Positions 1 through 6,487 are shown, numbered from the stretch's first letter. The stretch is DNA of 8,408 nucleotides from Actinomycetes bacterium (GCA_021823385.1 JAKAOC010000080.1:1-8408); one strand, 5' to 3'. Made by a program: numbers and translations. Notes: a model not told the origin generated them from the sequence alone.

Positions 1-101
1 TGGACTTGGCTTTTACCCTCGAGGAGGCGGGAAGGGATGACCGCCTCGACTTCGAAGTTCTGCTGGAGGAGCGGATGTTGGTGCTTGTACAGGTGGATCA
101 T
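1..101 (-). CDS. Start of an unrecognised gene leaving the window on the left (partial)
   Basis: On the minus strand an ATG at 101-99 opens a frame that stays open to the window edge (about 33 codons), beginning MIHLYKHQHPLLQQ. About 80% of codons end in G or C, as expected for a real gene here. Its ATG overlaps the TGA of the short membrane ORF at 98-226 (ATGA), which suggests the two are translationally coupled; no separate Shine-Dalgarno sequence is evident. The visible N-terminus has no signal peptide or membrane helix. I do not recognise the family. The overlapping plus-strand frame (6-263) has poorer codon character and I consider it a shadow. Confidence 0.4.
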   Translation of the reverse strand, partial: MIHLYKHQHPLLQQNFEVEAVIPSRLLEGKSQV

Positions 102-226
102 CCGATCGCTCGAAAGAGCGCGCCTATCACGAGTCCGGCAACCGATACGGCAAGTACCGTCCAAGCGGCGATCGCCTCGAACCCCGTGCTCCGGGTCCGC
201 CCCGTATGTTGCTCCACCGTCCCCAC
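98..226 (-). CDS. Short single-helix membrane protein, unrecognised
   Basis: Minus-strand ORF of 42 aa if it starts at GTG 226-224. It stays open upstream, but no ATG or GTG was seen further up. A GGGGA about 12 nt before this GTG is a weak ribosome-binding site. Residues 1-18 are polar; residues 20-39 form one clear hydrophobic helix (AWTVLAVSVAGLVIGALF), then RAIG and TGA. About 70% of codons end in G/C. The stop overlaps the next start as ATGA, so it looks like the first cistron of a small operon divergent from the ATPase. Families of such short proteins are numerous and I cannot name it. The hydrophobic run and the overlap argue for a real gene; its length argues for caution. Confidence 0.35.
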   Translation of the reverse strand: MGTVEQHTGRTRSTGFEAIAAWTVLAVSVAGLVIGALFRAIG

Positions 227-313
227 TGTGCGATCGATTCCCCGAGGTTTCCAGGGTCGATAGTCACCGGAGCGTGTTTCGGGCCATTCGGCTCTGCCCG
301 TGAGCGTTCCGAA

Positions 314-320
314 GGGGGAG
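314..320 (+). promoter_or_regulatory. Ribosome binding site that decides the ATPase start
   Basis: GGGGGAG at 314-320 lies 9 nt before GTG 330, a good Shine-Dalgarno distance. The in-frame upstream GTG at 300 has no comparable purine tract before it. This favours 330 as the true start. Confidence 0.6.
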
Positions 321-329
321 CGTGAAGGG

Positions 330-2897
330 GTGGGGACGAAATCATCTGGAGGAGCACCTTCGACCGCACCGGAGCCGACCGACTACCTCGAACGGGGACT
401 CGAGCCGCACATGGTCGCCGAGCGCCTCGCCGCCGGCTTATCGAACGCGGTGCCCCATTCCCCGGCACGAACCATCGGACAGATCCTCCGAGCCAATGTA
501 CTGACGCGCTTCAACGCCATCCTCGGGTCGCTCTTCATTGTGGCTATTGTGGTGGGGCCACCTCAAGACGCATTCTTCGGAATCGTCCTCGCCGCCAACA
601 CGGCCATCGGCGTTGCCCAGGAATGGCGTGCCAAGAGAACGCTCGATCGCCTTTCCGTTCTCGTTGCGCCAACCTGCACCGTGGTGCGAGGCGGGATCGA
701 ACACGAAACGAAGCCGCACGAGGTAGTTCTTGGCGACCTGATCGCGTTGCATGCGGGCGACCAGGTGCCGGTCGATGGAGTGGTGCTTGCGTCCGATGGG
801 CTCGAACTGGACGAGGGACTTCTCACTGGTGAAGCCGAACCTGTCCCCAAGATTGCTGGAGAGACTGTACTTTCGGGCACCTTCGTCGTAGCGGGATCTG
901 GACGCGCTCGTACCACAGGGATCGGAACCAGCGCCTACGCTCAGCACCTCCAGCTTCGGGCACGCCGATTCCTTCCGATACATTCCGATTTACGAGAAGG
1001 TACCAACCAGATCCTCCGCTGGGTTACCTGGTTCATGGTGCCTACAGGCGCCGCTCTCGTCCTCAGCCAAATCTTCCGCAGCCACCAATCACTATCCGAT
1101 TCCGCCCGCTCCTCCGTCGCCGGAGTCGGTGCCATGGTTCCCGAGGGTCTGGTTCTTCTCAGCTCGATCGCCTTTGCTGCCGGCGCACTTCGGCTTGCCT
1201 CATCCCACGTGCTCGTCCAAGAGCTGGCCGCCGTAGAGGGTCTCGCTCGCGTGGACGTGCTGTGCATCGACAAGACCGGAACCCTCACCTCGCCGGGAAT
1301 GCGGCTCGATGGCATAAGCCTCCTTGGGTCCGCCTCAATCCACGAGGTCGAGGACGTGCTCGCGGCGATCTCTGGAAGCGACCCCGCCCCCAATGCCACG
1401 ACCCGTGCCATCGCAGAGCGATGTCCGGCAACTCCCGACTGGGACGTGGAAGACCGCATCCCATTCTCATCCGAGCGCAAGTGGAGCGCAGTGACCTTCG
1501 CCCGCCAGGGAACCTGGCTGCTCGGAGCGCCCGATATTGTCATTGCAGGCGAGCGCGAGCGCTCGCAGTGGCAACACGAGCTGTCGCTCCTCCAGAACGC
1601 CGGTAGCCGTGTGCTCCTCCTCGCCTTTTCATCTCGAAAGCCCGCAGATGGAAGGCTGCCGCTCGGCGTCGCCCCGATTGCCCTTCTGTCTATCTCCGAG
1701 CAAGTCCGTGCCGACGCCTCCGCCACCGTGCTCTTCCTCACAAAAGAAGACGTCGAAATCAAGGTCCTTTCGGGAGATGCTCCGGCTACCGTTCGGGCTA
1801 TAGCGGAAAAGGCGGGAGTTTCCTGCCTTGGCGAACCGCGAGATGCAACGTTGCTCGGTGACGATCCAGAATCGCTACGCCCGATTCTTGAGAGCACCTC
1901 GATATTCGGTCGAGTTCGCCCGGAGCAGAAGCTCGCGATGGTTCGCTCGCTCAAAGAGGCAGGTCACGTCGTCGCCATGGTCGGTGACGGGGTAAACGAC
2001 GTGCAAGCCCTGAAAGAAGCGGACCTCGGCATTGCAATGGGGTCGGGAAGCGGAGCCGCCCGCTCGGTTGCCCGCCTTGTGCTTCTGGACGACTCGTTTG
2101 CCTCGGTGCCACACGTCCTAGCCGAAGGAAGGAGGGTCGTCGCCAACATCGAACGCGTGGCCAAGCTATTCGTGACCAAGACGGTGTACGCAGCCCTTCT
2201 TGCCGCCGTCGTCGCCGTGAGCGGAGTCCCCTTCCCGTTCTTTCCGCGCCACCTCAGTATCGTCAGCACTCTCACCATCGGGGTTCCTGGCTTCTTCCTC
2301 GCATTTTCGCCCGGAGCACCTCGCGCATCGCGCGGTTTCGTCACCACGGTCGTGCGCTTCGCCATTCCTGCCGGCATCACGGCAGCAAGCGCCACGTACA
2401 TCGCCTATTCGATAGCTCGATCCTTATCGGACTCTTCGGCAGTCCAAGCCAGGACATCGGCAATCCTGGTGCTCTTCGTAACCAGTCTCTGGGTACTCGC
2501 TCTGGTTGCCCGCCCATGGAATCACCTGCGCATTCTCCTGGTCATCCTTATGGGGGCAGGCATCGTTCCCGTGCTCACCGTTCCGATCGCAAAGGATATC
2601 TTTTCCCTGGCACTTCCTCCTGCTCCGGTCCTCGCGCTCGACGCACTCGTTGCATTCGGATCAATCGCGGGTATCTCAGGACTCGTGATGAGGTTCTCAG
2701 ACATCCACCAAGGACGCCCCGACGACCGGATAGGTTCCTCGGGAGAGGCCGGAATGATTTCGGGCCGAGAAGCTCGCAGACCAATTGGCTCGATCGACTC
2801 AAAGTACTCATCCATGAGTATTCTCGAAGAGCGTGAAAATGCGACGCGCGATTTTTCGGACGCTGCAGGATCCATGATGGCAAGGGGAGGAAGATGA
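330..2897 (+). CDS. ctpE: CtpE-like cation-transporting P-type ATPase
   Basis: Integral-membrane ATP-driven cation pump; 855 aa from GTG 330 (865 from GTG 300). The Shine-Dalgarno at 314-320 favours 330. The ATG at 411 would cut into the conserved N-terminus (GLEPHMVAERLAAGLSN). Visible motifs: actuator loop TGEA (166-169), membrane PEGL (271-274), phosphorylation site DKTGTLT with catalytic Asp314, nucleotide-binding KWSAV (384-388), and hinge GDGVND (552-557). About ten membrane helices are predictable: four before the catalytic domains and six between residues 615 and 790. From memory, the whole chain follows Mycobacterium CtpE, including QILRANVLTRFNAILG near the start and VLALVARPW near the end; mycobacterial CtpE has been linked to calcium uptake. 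CtpE proteins normally end near residue 795. Here about 60 polar residues follow, with only about half their codons ending in G/C. The stop overlaps the next gene's start (ATGA), so co-translation is likely. The ion is inferred from the family. Confidence 0.93.
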   Translation: MGTKSSGGAPSTAPEPTDYLERGLEPHMVAERLAAGLSNAVPHSPARTIGQILRANVLTRFNAILGSLFIVAIVVGPPQDAFFGIVLAANTAIGVAQEWRAKRTLDRLSVLVAPTCTVVRGGIEHETKPHEVVLGDLIALHAGDQVPVDGVVLASDGLELDEGLLTGEAEPVPKIAGETVLSGTFVVAGSGRARTTGIGTSAYAQHLQLRARRFLPIHSDLREGTNQILRWVTWFMVPTGAALVLSQIFRSHQSLSDSARSSVAGVGAMVPEGLVLLSSIAFAAGALRLASSHVLVQELAAVEGLARVDVLCIDKTGTLTSPGMRLDGISLLGSASIHEVEDVLAAISGSDPAPNATTRAIAERCPATPDWDVEDRIPFSSERKWSAVTFARQGTWLLGAPDIVIAGERERSQWQHELSLLQNAGSRVLLLAFSSRKPADGRLPLGVAPIALLSISEQVRADASATVLFLTKEDVEIKVLSGDAPATVRAIAEKAGVSCLGEPRDATLLGDDPESLRPILESTSIFGRVRPEQKLAMVRSLKEAGHVVAMVGDGVNDVQALKEADLGIAMGSGSGAARSVARLVLLDDSFASVPHVLAEGRRVVANIERVAKLFVTKTVYAALLAAVVAVSGVPFPFFPRHLSIVSTLTIGVPGFFLAFSPGAPRASRGFVTTVVRFAIPAGITAASATYIAYSIARSLSDSSAVQARTSAILVLFVTSLWVLALVARPWNHLRILLVILMGAGIVPVLTVPIAKDIFSLALPPAPVLALDALVAFGSIAGISGLVMRFSDIHQGRPDDRIGSSGEAGMISGREARRPIGSIDSKYSSMSILEERENATRDFSDAAGSMMARGGR
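2706..2894 (+). other. Extra C-terminal tail of the ATPase
   Basis: The last 60 or so codons of the ATPase follow its final membrane helix (ends near 2690) and have no counterpart in CtpE as I know it. The tail is hydrophilic, serine- and arginine-rich and without a recognisable domain. Third positions are about 50% A/T and include AGA and ATA codons, unlike the helices before it. It may be former spacer read through after loss of a stop codon, or a fast-evolving cytoplasmic tail. It carries the ribosome binding site of the next gene (GGGGAGG, 2884-2890). Confidence 0.5.
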
Positions 2898-5062
2898 CCG
2901 TATCGAGCTTCGAAGAGGCACGCGCCGCCGTAAACGAGGGCAGGGAAGCAGCCGAGGTCGCGCGCGAGTTGGTGGGATCGATGTCACCTGAAGACCGCCT
3001 TTGGTGCCTCGATGGCGACGCGCCGACCTGGGCGGGACTCGCCTTCCTGGCCGGGGGCGGGTACCACCGGGCCCCTTTCCTCGCTGCAAAGGTGGACCAC
3101 CTCGGTCTTCCGGGCATCGCCTTCTCGGACGGTCCGCGTGGCGCGGTGGTCGGCAATGCAACCTGCTTTCCTGTCACCATGGCGCGCGGCGCTACCTGGG
3201 ATGCATCGCTCGAAGAAAGGGTGGGGTGTGCTATCGGGCGGGAACTCCGGGCTATCGGCGCCACCCTCGCCGGTTCGGTCTGTGTCAACCTCTTGCGCCA
3301 CCCCGCATGGGGAAGGGCCCAGGAGACCTATGGGGAGGACCCTCTCCACGTGGGAGAGCTGGGGGCAGCGTTGACACGCGGCCTTCAGCGACACGTAATG
3401 GCCTGCGTCAAGCACTTCGCCTGCAATTCCATGGAGAACGCCCGATTCTCGGTGGACATCGAGGTCGACGAGGTTGCTCTGCACGAGGTCTATCTGCCGC
3501 ACTTCCGAAGAATCGTCGACGCGGGCGTCGCGTGCGTGATGTCCGCCTACAACTCTCTAAATGGCGAGTGGTGCGGCGAGAACCGGGATATGCTCACGCG
3601 GGTACTCCGTGATGAGTGGGGTTTCGAGGGCTTCGTCATCAGCGACTGGATCTTCGGTCTTCGTGATGCAGCGCGTTCGCTCTCCGCCGGCCTGGACATC
3701 GAGATGCCCTACCGGATGGTGCGCGCCCAGCACCTTTCCGCCGCCCTTGAGCACGGCACTGTTACATGGGAGGACGTCGATTCTGCCGTCGAGCGAGTCA
3801 TCGCCACGCTGCTGCGCTTCGACGACGTTCTCACACATCGGCCTGCTCAAGACGTGGTTGGATGTGCCGAGCACCGTGAATTGGCCCGCGAAGTGGCGGC
3901 GCGCGCTATCGTCGTCTTGCGCAACGAGCTCGTGGAGGGACAACCTCTCCTGCCGCTGACGCCTGACACTCGCCTGGCCGTTATCGGGAGGCTGGCCGAC
4001 ACGGTAAACCTCGGTGACGGCGGTTCGAGCGATGTCTGGGACCTCGATTGCCGCACCGTCCTGGATGGCTTGTCTGACGCCTTTGCCGTGGCGCTCCACG
4101 ATGACGGATCGGATCCCTGGAAGGCCGCCTCCGTAGCCTCGGTTGCTGACGCCGCCGTCGTGGTGGTCGGCTATACGTTCCTGGACGAGGGCGAATACAT
4201 CGGTGCAACGGATCCCTCGTTGGGGCAACTCTTCCCTCCCGGCGACGAAAGCGAGGTGGTTGAGCGCTTTGAGGCGATGTGCAACTCAATTCCCTCCACA
4301 GAGGTTCCCGAGCGCGTAGCCTCCCGACCCGCCGGCTTCAGCGTCGGAGGCGACCGGGACACCCTTCGCCTCCACAGCCAGGACGTGGATCTGATCCGTA
4401 CGGTGGCAAGCGCCAACCCTCGGACCATAGTCGTCGTCCAGGCAGGCAGCGCCGTGATTATGACCGAGTGGATTGCCTCCGTTCCTGCCGTCGTTCTGGC
4501 TTGGTACGGCGGCTCTCGGGCCGGAGACGGGCTGGCCGACATACTGCTCGGCGCCGTCAACCCTTCGGCGCGGCTACCCTTCACCATTCCGGCCGAAGAA
4601 TCCGATCTCCCACCGTTCGACCGAGACGCCGCAGAATTTCGCTACGACCGATGGCACGGTTGGTGGCGCTTCGCCCGCAACGGCCGAGCGCCAGCATTTC
4701 CGTTTGGCTTCGGGCTCTCCTATACCGATTTCACACTCGTCGATGCCGGTATCTCCGCCGAAGGCAACGCTGTGGTGGCGCGCGGCCGGCTGGCGAACGT
4801 CGGGGTCCGCGACGGGGCCGATGTGGTGCAGGTCTACGCCGAACTGCCCTATCCCGACACTCCGGCCCGGCTCGTCGGATTCAACCGGCTTGAAGTCCGC
4901 GCCGGAGAGGAGGTTCCCTTCGAAGTACGCGTCCCGGTCGAGCGGCTTGCGACCCGCGACGCTAACGGGGGGGCCTGGCGAGCTGCCTCAGGTCACCACC
5001 GCTTCATCATTGCTCGATTCGCGAGCGACCCCGACGCGTGCTCGGCTGAGGTCGACCTTTAG
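2894..5062 (+). CDS. Glycoside hydrolase family 3 beta-glycosidase, cytoplasmic
   Basis: 722 aa retaining exo-acting beta-glycosidase, probably a beta-glucosidase or beta-xylosidase, removing non-reducing-end sugars from oligosaccharides or glycosides. There is no signal peptide, so it should act in the cytoplasm. Residues about 20-315 are the GH3 barrel: substrate-binding region around WGRAQETYGEDP (139-150), KHF (173-175) and the nucleophile Asp251 in VISDW. Residues about 330-565 are the GH3 alpha/beta sandwich, ending LPFTIP. Residues about 600-722 are a fibronectin III-like domain (FGFGLSY, VVQVYAELPYP). The acid/base is probably Glu432 or Glu434 in LDEGE, but about 50 residues separate it from GGDRD (485-489), a stretch that is short in classical GH3 enzymes. 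The ATG overlaps the ATPase stop (ATGA), with GGGGAGG just upstream. Substrate specificity cannot be read from sequence. Confidence 0.93.
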   Translation: MTVSSFEEARAAVNEGREAAEVARELVGSMSPEDRLWCLDGDAPTWAGLAFLAGGGYHRAPFLAAKVDHLGLPGIAFSDGPRGAVVGNATCFPVTMARGATWDASLEERVGCAIGRELRAIGATLAGSVCVNLLRHPAWGRAQETYGEDPLHVGELGAALTRGLQRHVMACVKHFACNSMENARFSVDIEVDEVALHEVYLPHFRRIVDAGVACVMSAYNSLNGEWCGENRDMLTRVLRDEWGFEGFVISDWIFGLRDAARSLSAGLDIEMPYRMVRAQHLSAALEHGTVTWEDVDSAVERVIATLLRFDDVLTHRPAQDVVGCAEHRELAREVAARAIVVLRNELVEGQPLLPLTPDTRLAVIGRLADTVNLGDGGSSDVWDLDCRTVLDGLSDAFAVALHDDGSDPWKAASVASVADAAVVVVGYTFLDEGEYIGATDPSLGQLFPPGDESEVVERFEAMCNSIPSTEVPERVASRPAGFSVGGDRDTLRLHSQDVDLIRTVASANPRTIVVVQAGSAVIMTEWIASVPAVVLAWYGGSRAGDGLADILLGAVNPSARLPFTIPAEESDLPPFDRDAAEFRYDRWHGWWRFARNGRAPAFPFGFGLSYTDFTLVDAGISAEGNAVVARGRLANVGVRDGADVVQVYAELPYPDTPARLVGFNRLEVRAGEEVPFEVRVPVERLATRDANGGAWRAASGHHRFIIARFASDPDACSAEVDL

Positions 5063-5090
5063 GCAAGAGGCGGCTGCTACCTCACTTGCC
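5062..5090 (+). terminator. Possible terminator hairpin after the GH3 gene
   Basis: Starting at the last base of the GH3 stop codon, GGCAAG (5062-5067) pairs with CTTGCC (5085-5090), and the adjoining AGG pairs with CCT across a CA bulge, leaving a loop of about 9 nt. No T-run follows, as is common in high-GC actinobacteria. A competing small hairpin TTGCC-GTTA-GGCAA lies at 5086-5099. Confidence 0.35.
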
Positions 5091-5282
5091 GTTAGGCAAC
5101 GGGGACCGAGCCGCCGTCATAATCGATGAGGGACAACCATGCGACGGCAGCGGGGGCGAGAAGAGGGTTGGGAAGAGGATCACGATCGCCGGTATCCCGA
5201 AGGCCAAGCGGTAAATGTTCGGGGTCCCCTGGAACTGGAGTTCGGTGGCGATGCGGTTGACGACCTGGGTGTATATGCCAAG
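5082..5282 (-). pseudogene. Decayed C-terminal fragment of an unidentified membrane protein
   Basis: The gap between the GH3 gene and the thioredoxin contains a minus-strand frame of 66 codons ending at TGA 5084-5082. It is bounded upstream by an in-frame TGA at 5285-5283 and has no plausible start codon. The first 48 or so codons are almost 90% G/C at the third position, far better than the plus-strand frames over the same bases. They include TQVVNRIATELQFQ, then RLAFGIPAIVILFPTLF, which looks like a membrane helix. The last 18 or so codons lose this bias, as if the original stop was lost. I read this as the tail of a deleted membrane protein of unknown family. The alternative is chance coding character in a spacer. 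Confidence 0.35.
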
Positions 5283-5291
5283 TCAATACGG

Positions 5292-5318
5292 TTCGGTGGA
5301 ATACCCCACGGGGTATCT
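5292..5318 (+). promoter_or_regulatory. Putative thioredoxin promoter
   Basis: TATCTT at 5313-5318 could serve as a -10 box and TTCGGT at 5292-5297 as a -35 box, with a rather short 15-nt spacer. The palindrome at 5301-5316 lies between and over them, as expected if a repressor blocks polymerase. The boxes are weak matches; the overlap with the operator is the main support. Confidence 0.3.
5301..5316 (+). promoter_or_regulatory. CsoR/CstR-type operator palindrome
   Basis: ATACCCC-AC-GGGGTAT is a perfect inverted repeat with 7-bp arms and a 2-bp spacer, 64 nt before the thioredoxin start. This matches the known style of operators bound by the CsoR/RcnR (DUF156) repressors, including copper-sensing CsoR and persulfide-sensing CstR (runs of C and G flanked by ATA and TAT). 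A thioredoxin target favours the sulfur-responsive type. No DUF156 gene is in the window, so the regulator would be encoded elsewhere. Confidence 0.65.
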
Positions 5319-5379
5319 TGGTTCTTCTTCTCGTACGGGCGACCAATTGGGGTCCGTGGAAAAAGGAGATGTGTGAGAC

Positions 5380-5763
5380 GTGGCAACAGTGACAGTTCAC
5401 GAAAGCGACTTCGACGCGTTGGTCGGGTCCCACGACATCGTGCTGGTGGATTTCTGGGCCGCTTGGTGCGGACCGTGCAGGATGTTCGCGCCGGTATTCG
5501 AGAAGGCGTCCGAGGCTAACCCGGACATCGTCTTCGGAAAAGTCGACACCGAGGAGGAGCAGCGCCTGGCTGCACGGTTCGGCATCATGTCGATTCCGAC
5601 ATTGATGGCTTTCCGTGACCAGATACTCCTCTACGCGCAACCTGGTGCCCTGCCCGGTGCGGCGCTCGACGACCTCATCGCCAGGATCCGGGACCTCGAC
5701 ATGGACGAAGTACGCCGCCAAGTGGACGAGGCAGCGGCCACTGCGGGAACGGCGGGACGCTGA
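5380..5763 (+). CDS. trxA: Thioredoxin (WCGPC), actinobacterial long form
   Basis: 127 aa cytoplasmic thiol-disulfide oxidoreductase. The active site WCGPC is at residues 29-33, with redox cysteines 30 and 33, the buried Asp24 in VDFWAAW, and cis-proline Pro73 in SIPTL. All core thioredoxin elements are present. The chain is about 20 residues longer than E. coli TrxA, ending in a charged helix (LDMDEVRRQVDEAA) typical, as I recall, of a group of actinobacterial thioredoxins. The start is GTG 5380, preceded by AAAGGAG (5362-5368); the nearer in-frame GTG at 5371 is followed at once by TGA and cannot serve. The upstream CsoR/CstR-type palindrome suggests induction by reactive sulfur species or copper, with a role in reducing persulfides or oxidised thiols. 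Its partner reductase is not in the window. Confidence 0.93.
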   Translation: MATVTVHESDFDALVGSHDIVLVDFWAAWCGPCRMFAPVFEKASEANPDIVFGKVDTEEEQRLAARFGIMSIPTLMAFRDQILLYAQPGALPGAALDDLIARIRDLDMDEVRRQVDEAAATAGTAGR

Positions 5764-5783
5764 ATGTGCCGTAATGTCGTTGC

Positions 5784-5927
5784 GTGAAACTCATTGTCCA
5801 TGCGTGCGGTGGCGTCGGCCATTTCCGCCCTCTGGTACCCATGGCGACATCGTGCGCCGAACAGGGCCACCAGGTGGTGGCCGCTGACGAGCGGATTCGG
5901 ATTCCGATTTACTCGTCCTCCGCCTGA
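5784..5927 (+). pseudogene. Truncated N-terminus of a GT1/MGT-like glycosyltransferase
   Basis: A GTG 20 nt after the thioredoxin stop opens a 47-codon frame beginning VKLIVHACGGVGHFRPLVPM and continuing AEQGHQVVAADE. This is the classic first strand, glycine-rich loop and helix of GT-B glycosyltransferases of the MGT/UGT type (compare the family pattern CxGGxGHxxPLxPLAxAxxxxGHxV). Full enzymes are about 400 aa. Here the match fades after ADE and a TGA follows at 5925-5927, with none of the acceptor or nucleotide-sugar domains downstream. It is therefore a gene remnant; the rest has been lost or replaced by the convergent gene at 5969-6487. No Shine-Dalgarno sequence is seen. Confidence 0.7.
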
Positions 5928-5929
5928 CC

Positions 5930-5950
5930 GGCAAGTGCCGACTGGCCTTT
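5930..5950 (+). terminator. Small hairpin with short T-run
   Basis: CGGCA-AG-TGCCG (5930-5941) is a perfect but very tight inverted repeat, followed by ACTGG and CCTTTT. It lies between the plus-strand thioredoxin/glycosyltransferase fragment and the convergent minus-strand gene, where a terminator would be expected. The two-base loop means at most a 4-bp stem with a 4-nt loop, so support is weak. Confidence 0.2.
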
Positions 5951-5968
5951 TGTCGTGCCGGCCTACGC

Positions 5969-6487
5969 CTACCGCCCGGCGTACGGGCCGTAGGGAGGAA
6001 GTTGCGAGCTACCACTTCCAGATGGTCCGCCGGATCCCATCATCCCGGGCCCGTACCGCCATTCCGGGCCGTACATCCGCTGACCATACGGCCCACCCGG
6101 ACTTCCCGATCCCCCAGGCCACGGGGATTGGGCGCGCGCCACTGCGGAGTCCGGAGACGAGCCGCCCCACACACCGAACCCGATGCCGATCCCCGCTCCG
6201 ATCCCTGCGACCACGAGAACTGCTGGAACCGCCATCTTTCCGAGCCACCCGATTCCCCGCCGGGCCGACCTCCACCCGAACGGGTGGCCTGCCGGCACGG
6301 AAGAGGGGTCACCTGTGTGAGGAGGGGGGAGGTATCCTCCCGGGTTCCCCTCTTCCGTTCCCGGCGGTGTGCGGACTGAGCGCTCGCCGCCAACGCTGCC
6401 TGCGTTCTGCTGCATGCCTGGGTCGTTGGCTGGCGCCCCGGCGACACCTGCGTTCTGCTGCATGCCTGGGTCGTTGGCTTCGTCCAT
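5969..6487 (-). CDS. Gly/Pro-rich single-pass membrane protein with 16-aa repeat, unknown function
   Basis: 172 aa from ATG 6487-6485 to TAG 5971-5969. The frame continues upstream to 6685, but that part is the shadow of the flavoprotein fragment, so the shorter start is chosen. A GGAG lies only 2 nt from the ATG, so the start is not certain. Residues 1-35 hold two copies of NDPGMQQNAG, 16 residues apart. Residues 40-70 are Pro/Gly-rich. A basic stretch (WRSARRGIGWLGK) precedes one helix (about 85-108, VPAVLVVAGIGAGIGIGFGVW), so the N-terminus should be inside and the tail outside. Residues 120-172 are low-complexity Gly, Pro, Tyr, Ser and Met (QRMYGPEWRYGPGMMG), plausibly disordered at the cell surface. 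I recognise no family. It is convergent with the thioredoxin and downstream of the broken flavoprotein. Confidence 0.65.
   Translation of the reverse strand: MDEANDPGMQQNAGVAGAPANDPGMQQNAGSVGGERSVRTPPGTEEGNPGGYLPPPHTGDPSSVPAGHPFGWRSARRGIGWLGKMAVPAVLVVAGIGAGIGIGFGVWGGSSPDSAVARAQSPWPGGSGSPGGPYGQRMYGPEWRYGPGMMGSGGPSGSGSSQLPPYGPYAGR
6399..6431. repeat. 33-bp direct repeat, copy 1
   Basis: Identical at all 33 positions to 6447-6479, with a 48-bp period. It lies inside the minus-strand membrane-protein gene and encodes the second NDPGMQQNAG copy. Perfect identity including third positions points to a recent in-frame tandem duplication of 48 bp. Confidence 0.9.
6447..6479. repeat. 33-bp direct repeat, copy 2
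   Basis: Second copy of the repeat at 6399-6431, encoding the first NDPGMQQNAG of the minus-strand protein. The 15 bp between the copies differ from the matching bases after this copy, so only part of the 48-bp unit is conserved. Confidence 0.9.

Noticed and set aside
6..263. Plus-strand ORF of 85 aa at the left edge
   Set aside because: It has no recognisable family and ends in a Cys/Pro/Arg-rich stretch typical of an out-of-frame shadow. The minus-strand pair with a hydrophobic helix and ATGA overlap explains the same bases better.
941..1954. Long minus-strand ORF (337 aa) inside the ATPase gene
   Set aside because: Its Ser/Arg/Thr-rich composition without domains is the usual antisense shadow of a high-GC gene, and the plus strand carries the full P-type ATPase motif set.
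5139..5519. Plus-strand ORF overlapping the thioredoxin start
   Set aside because: It is out of frame with the thioredoxin, has low G/C at third positions and runs through the promoter and operator.
5092..5721. Minus-strand ORF of 209 aa across the thioredoxin
   Set aside because: It overlaps the unmistakable thioredoxin and has no family features. The coding signal in the gap is in a different minus-strand frame (5082-5282).
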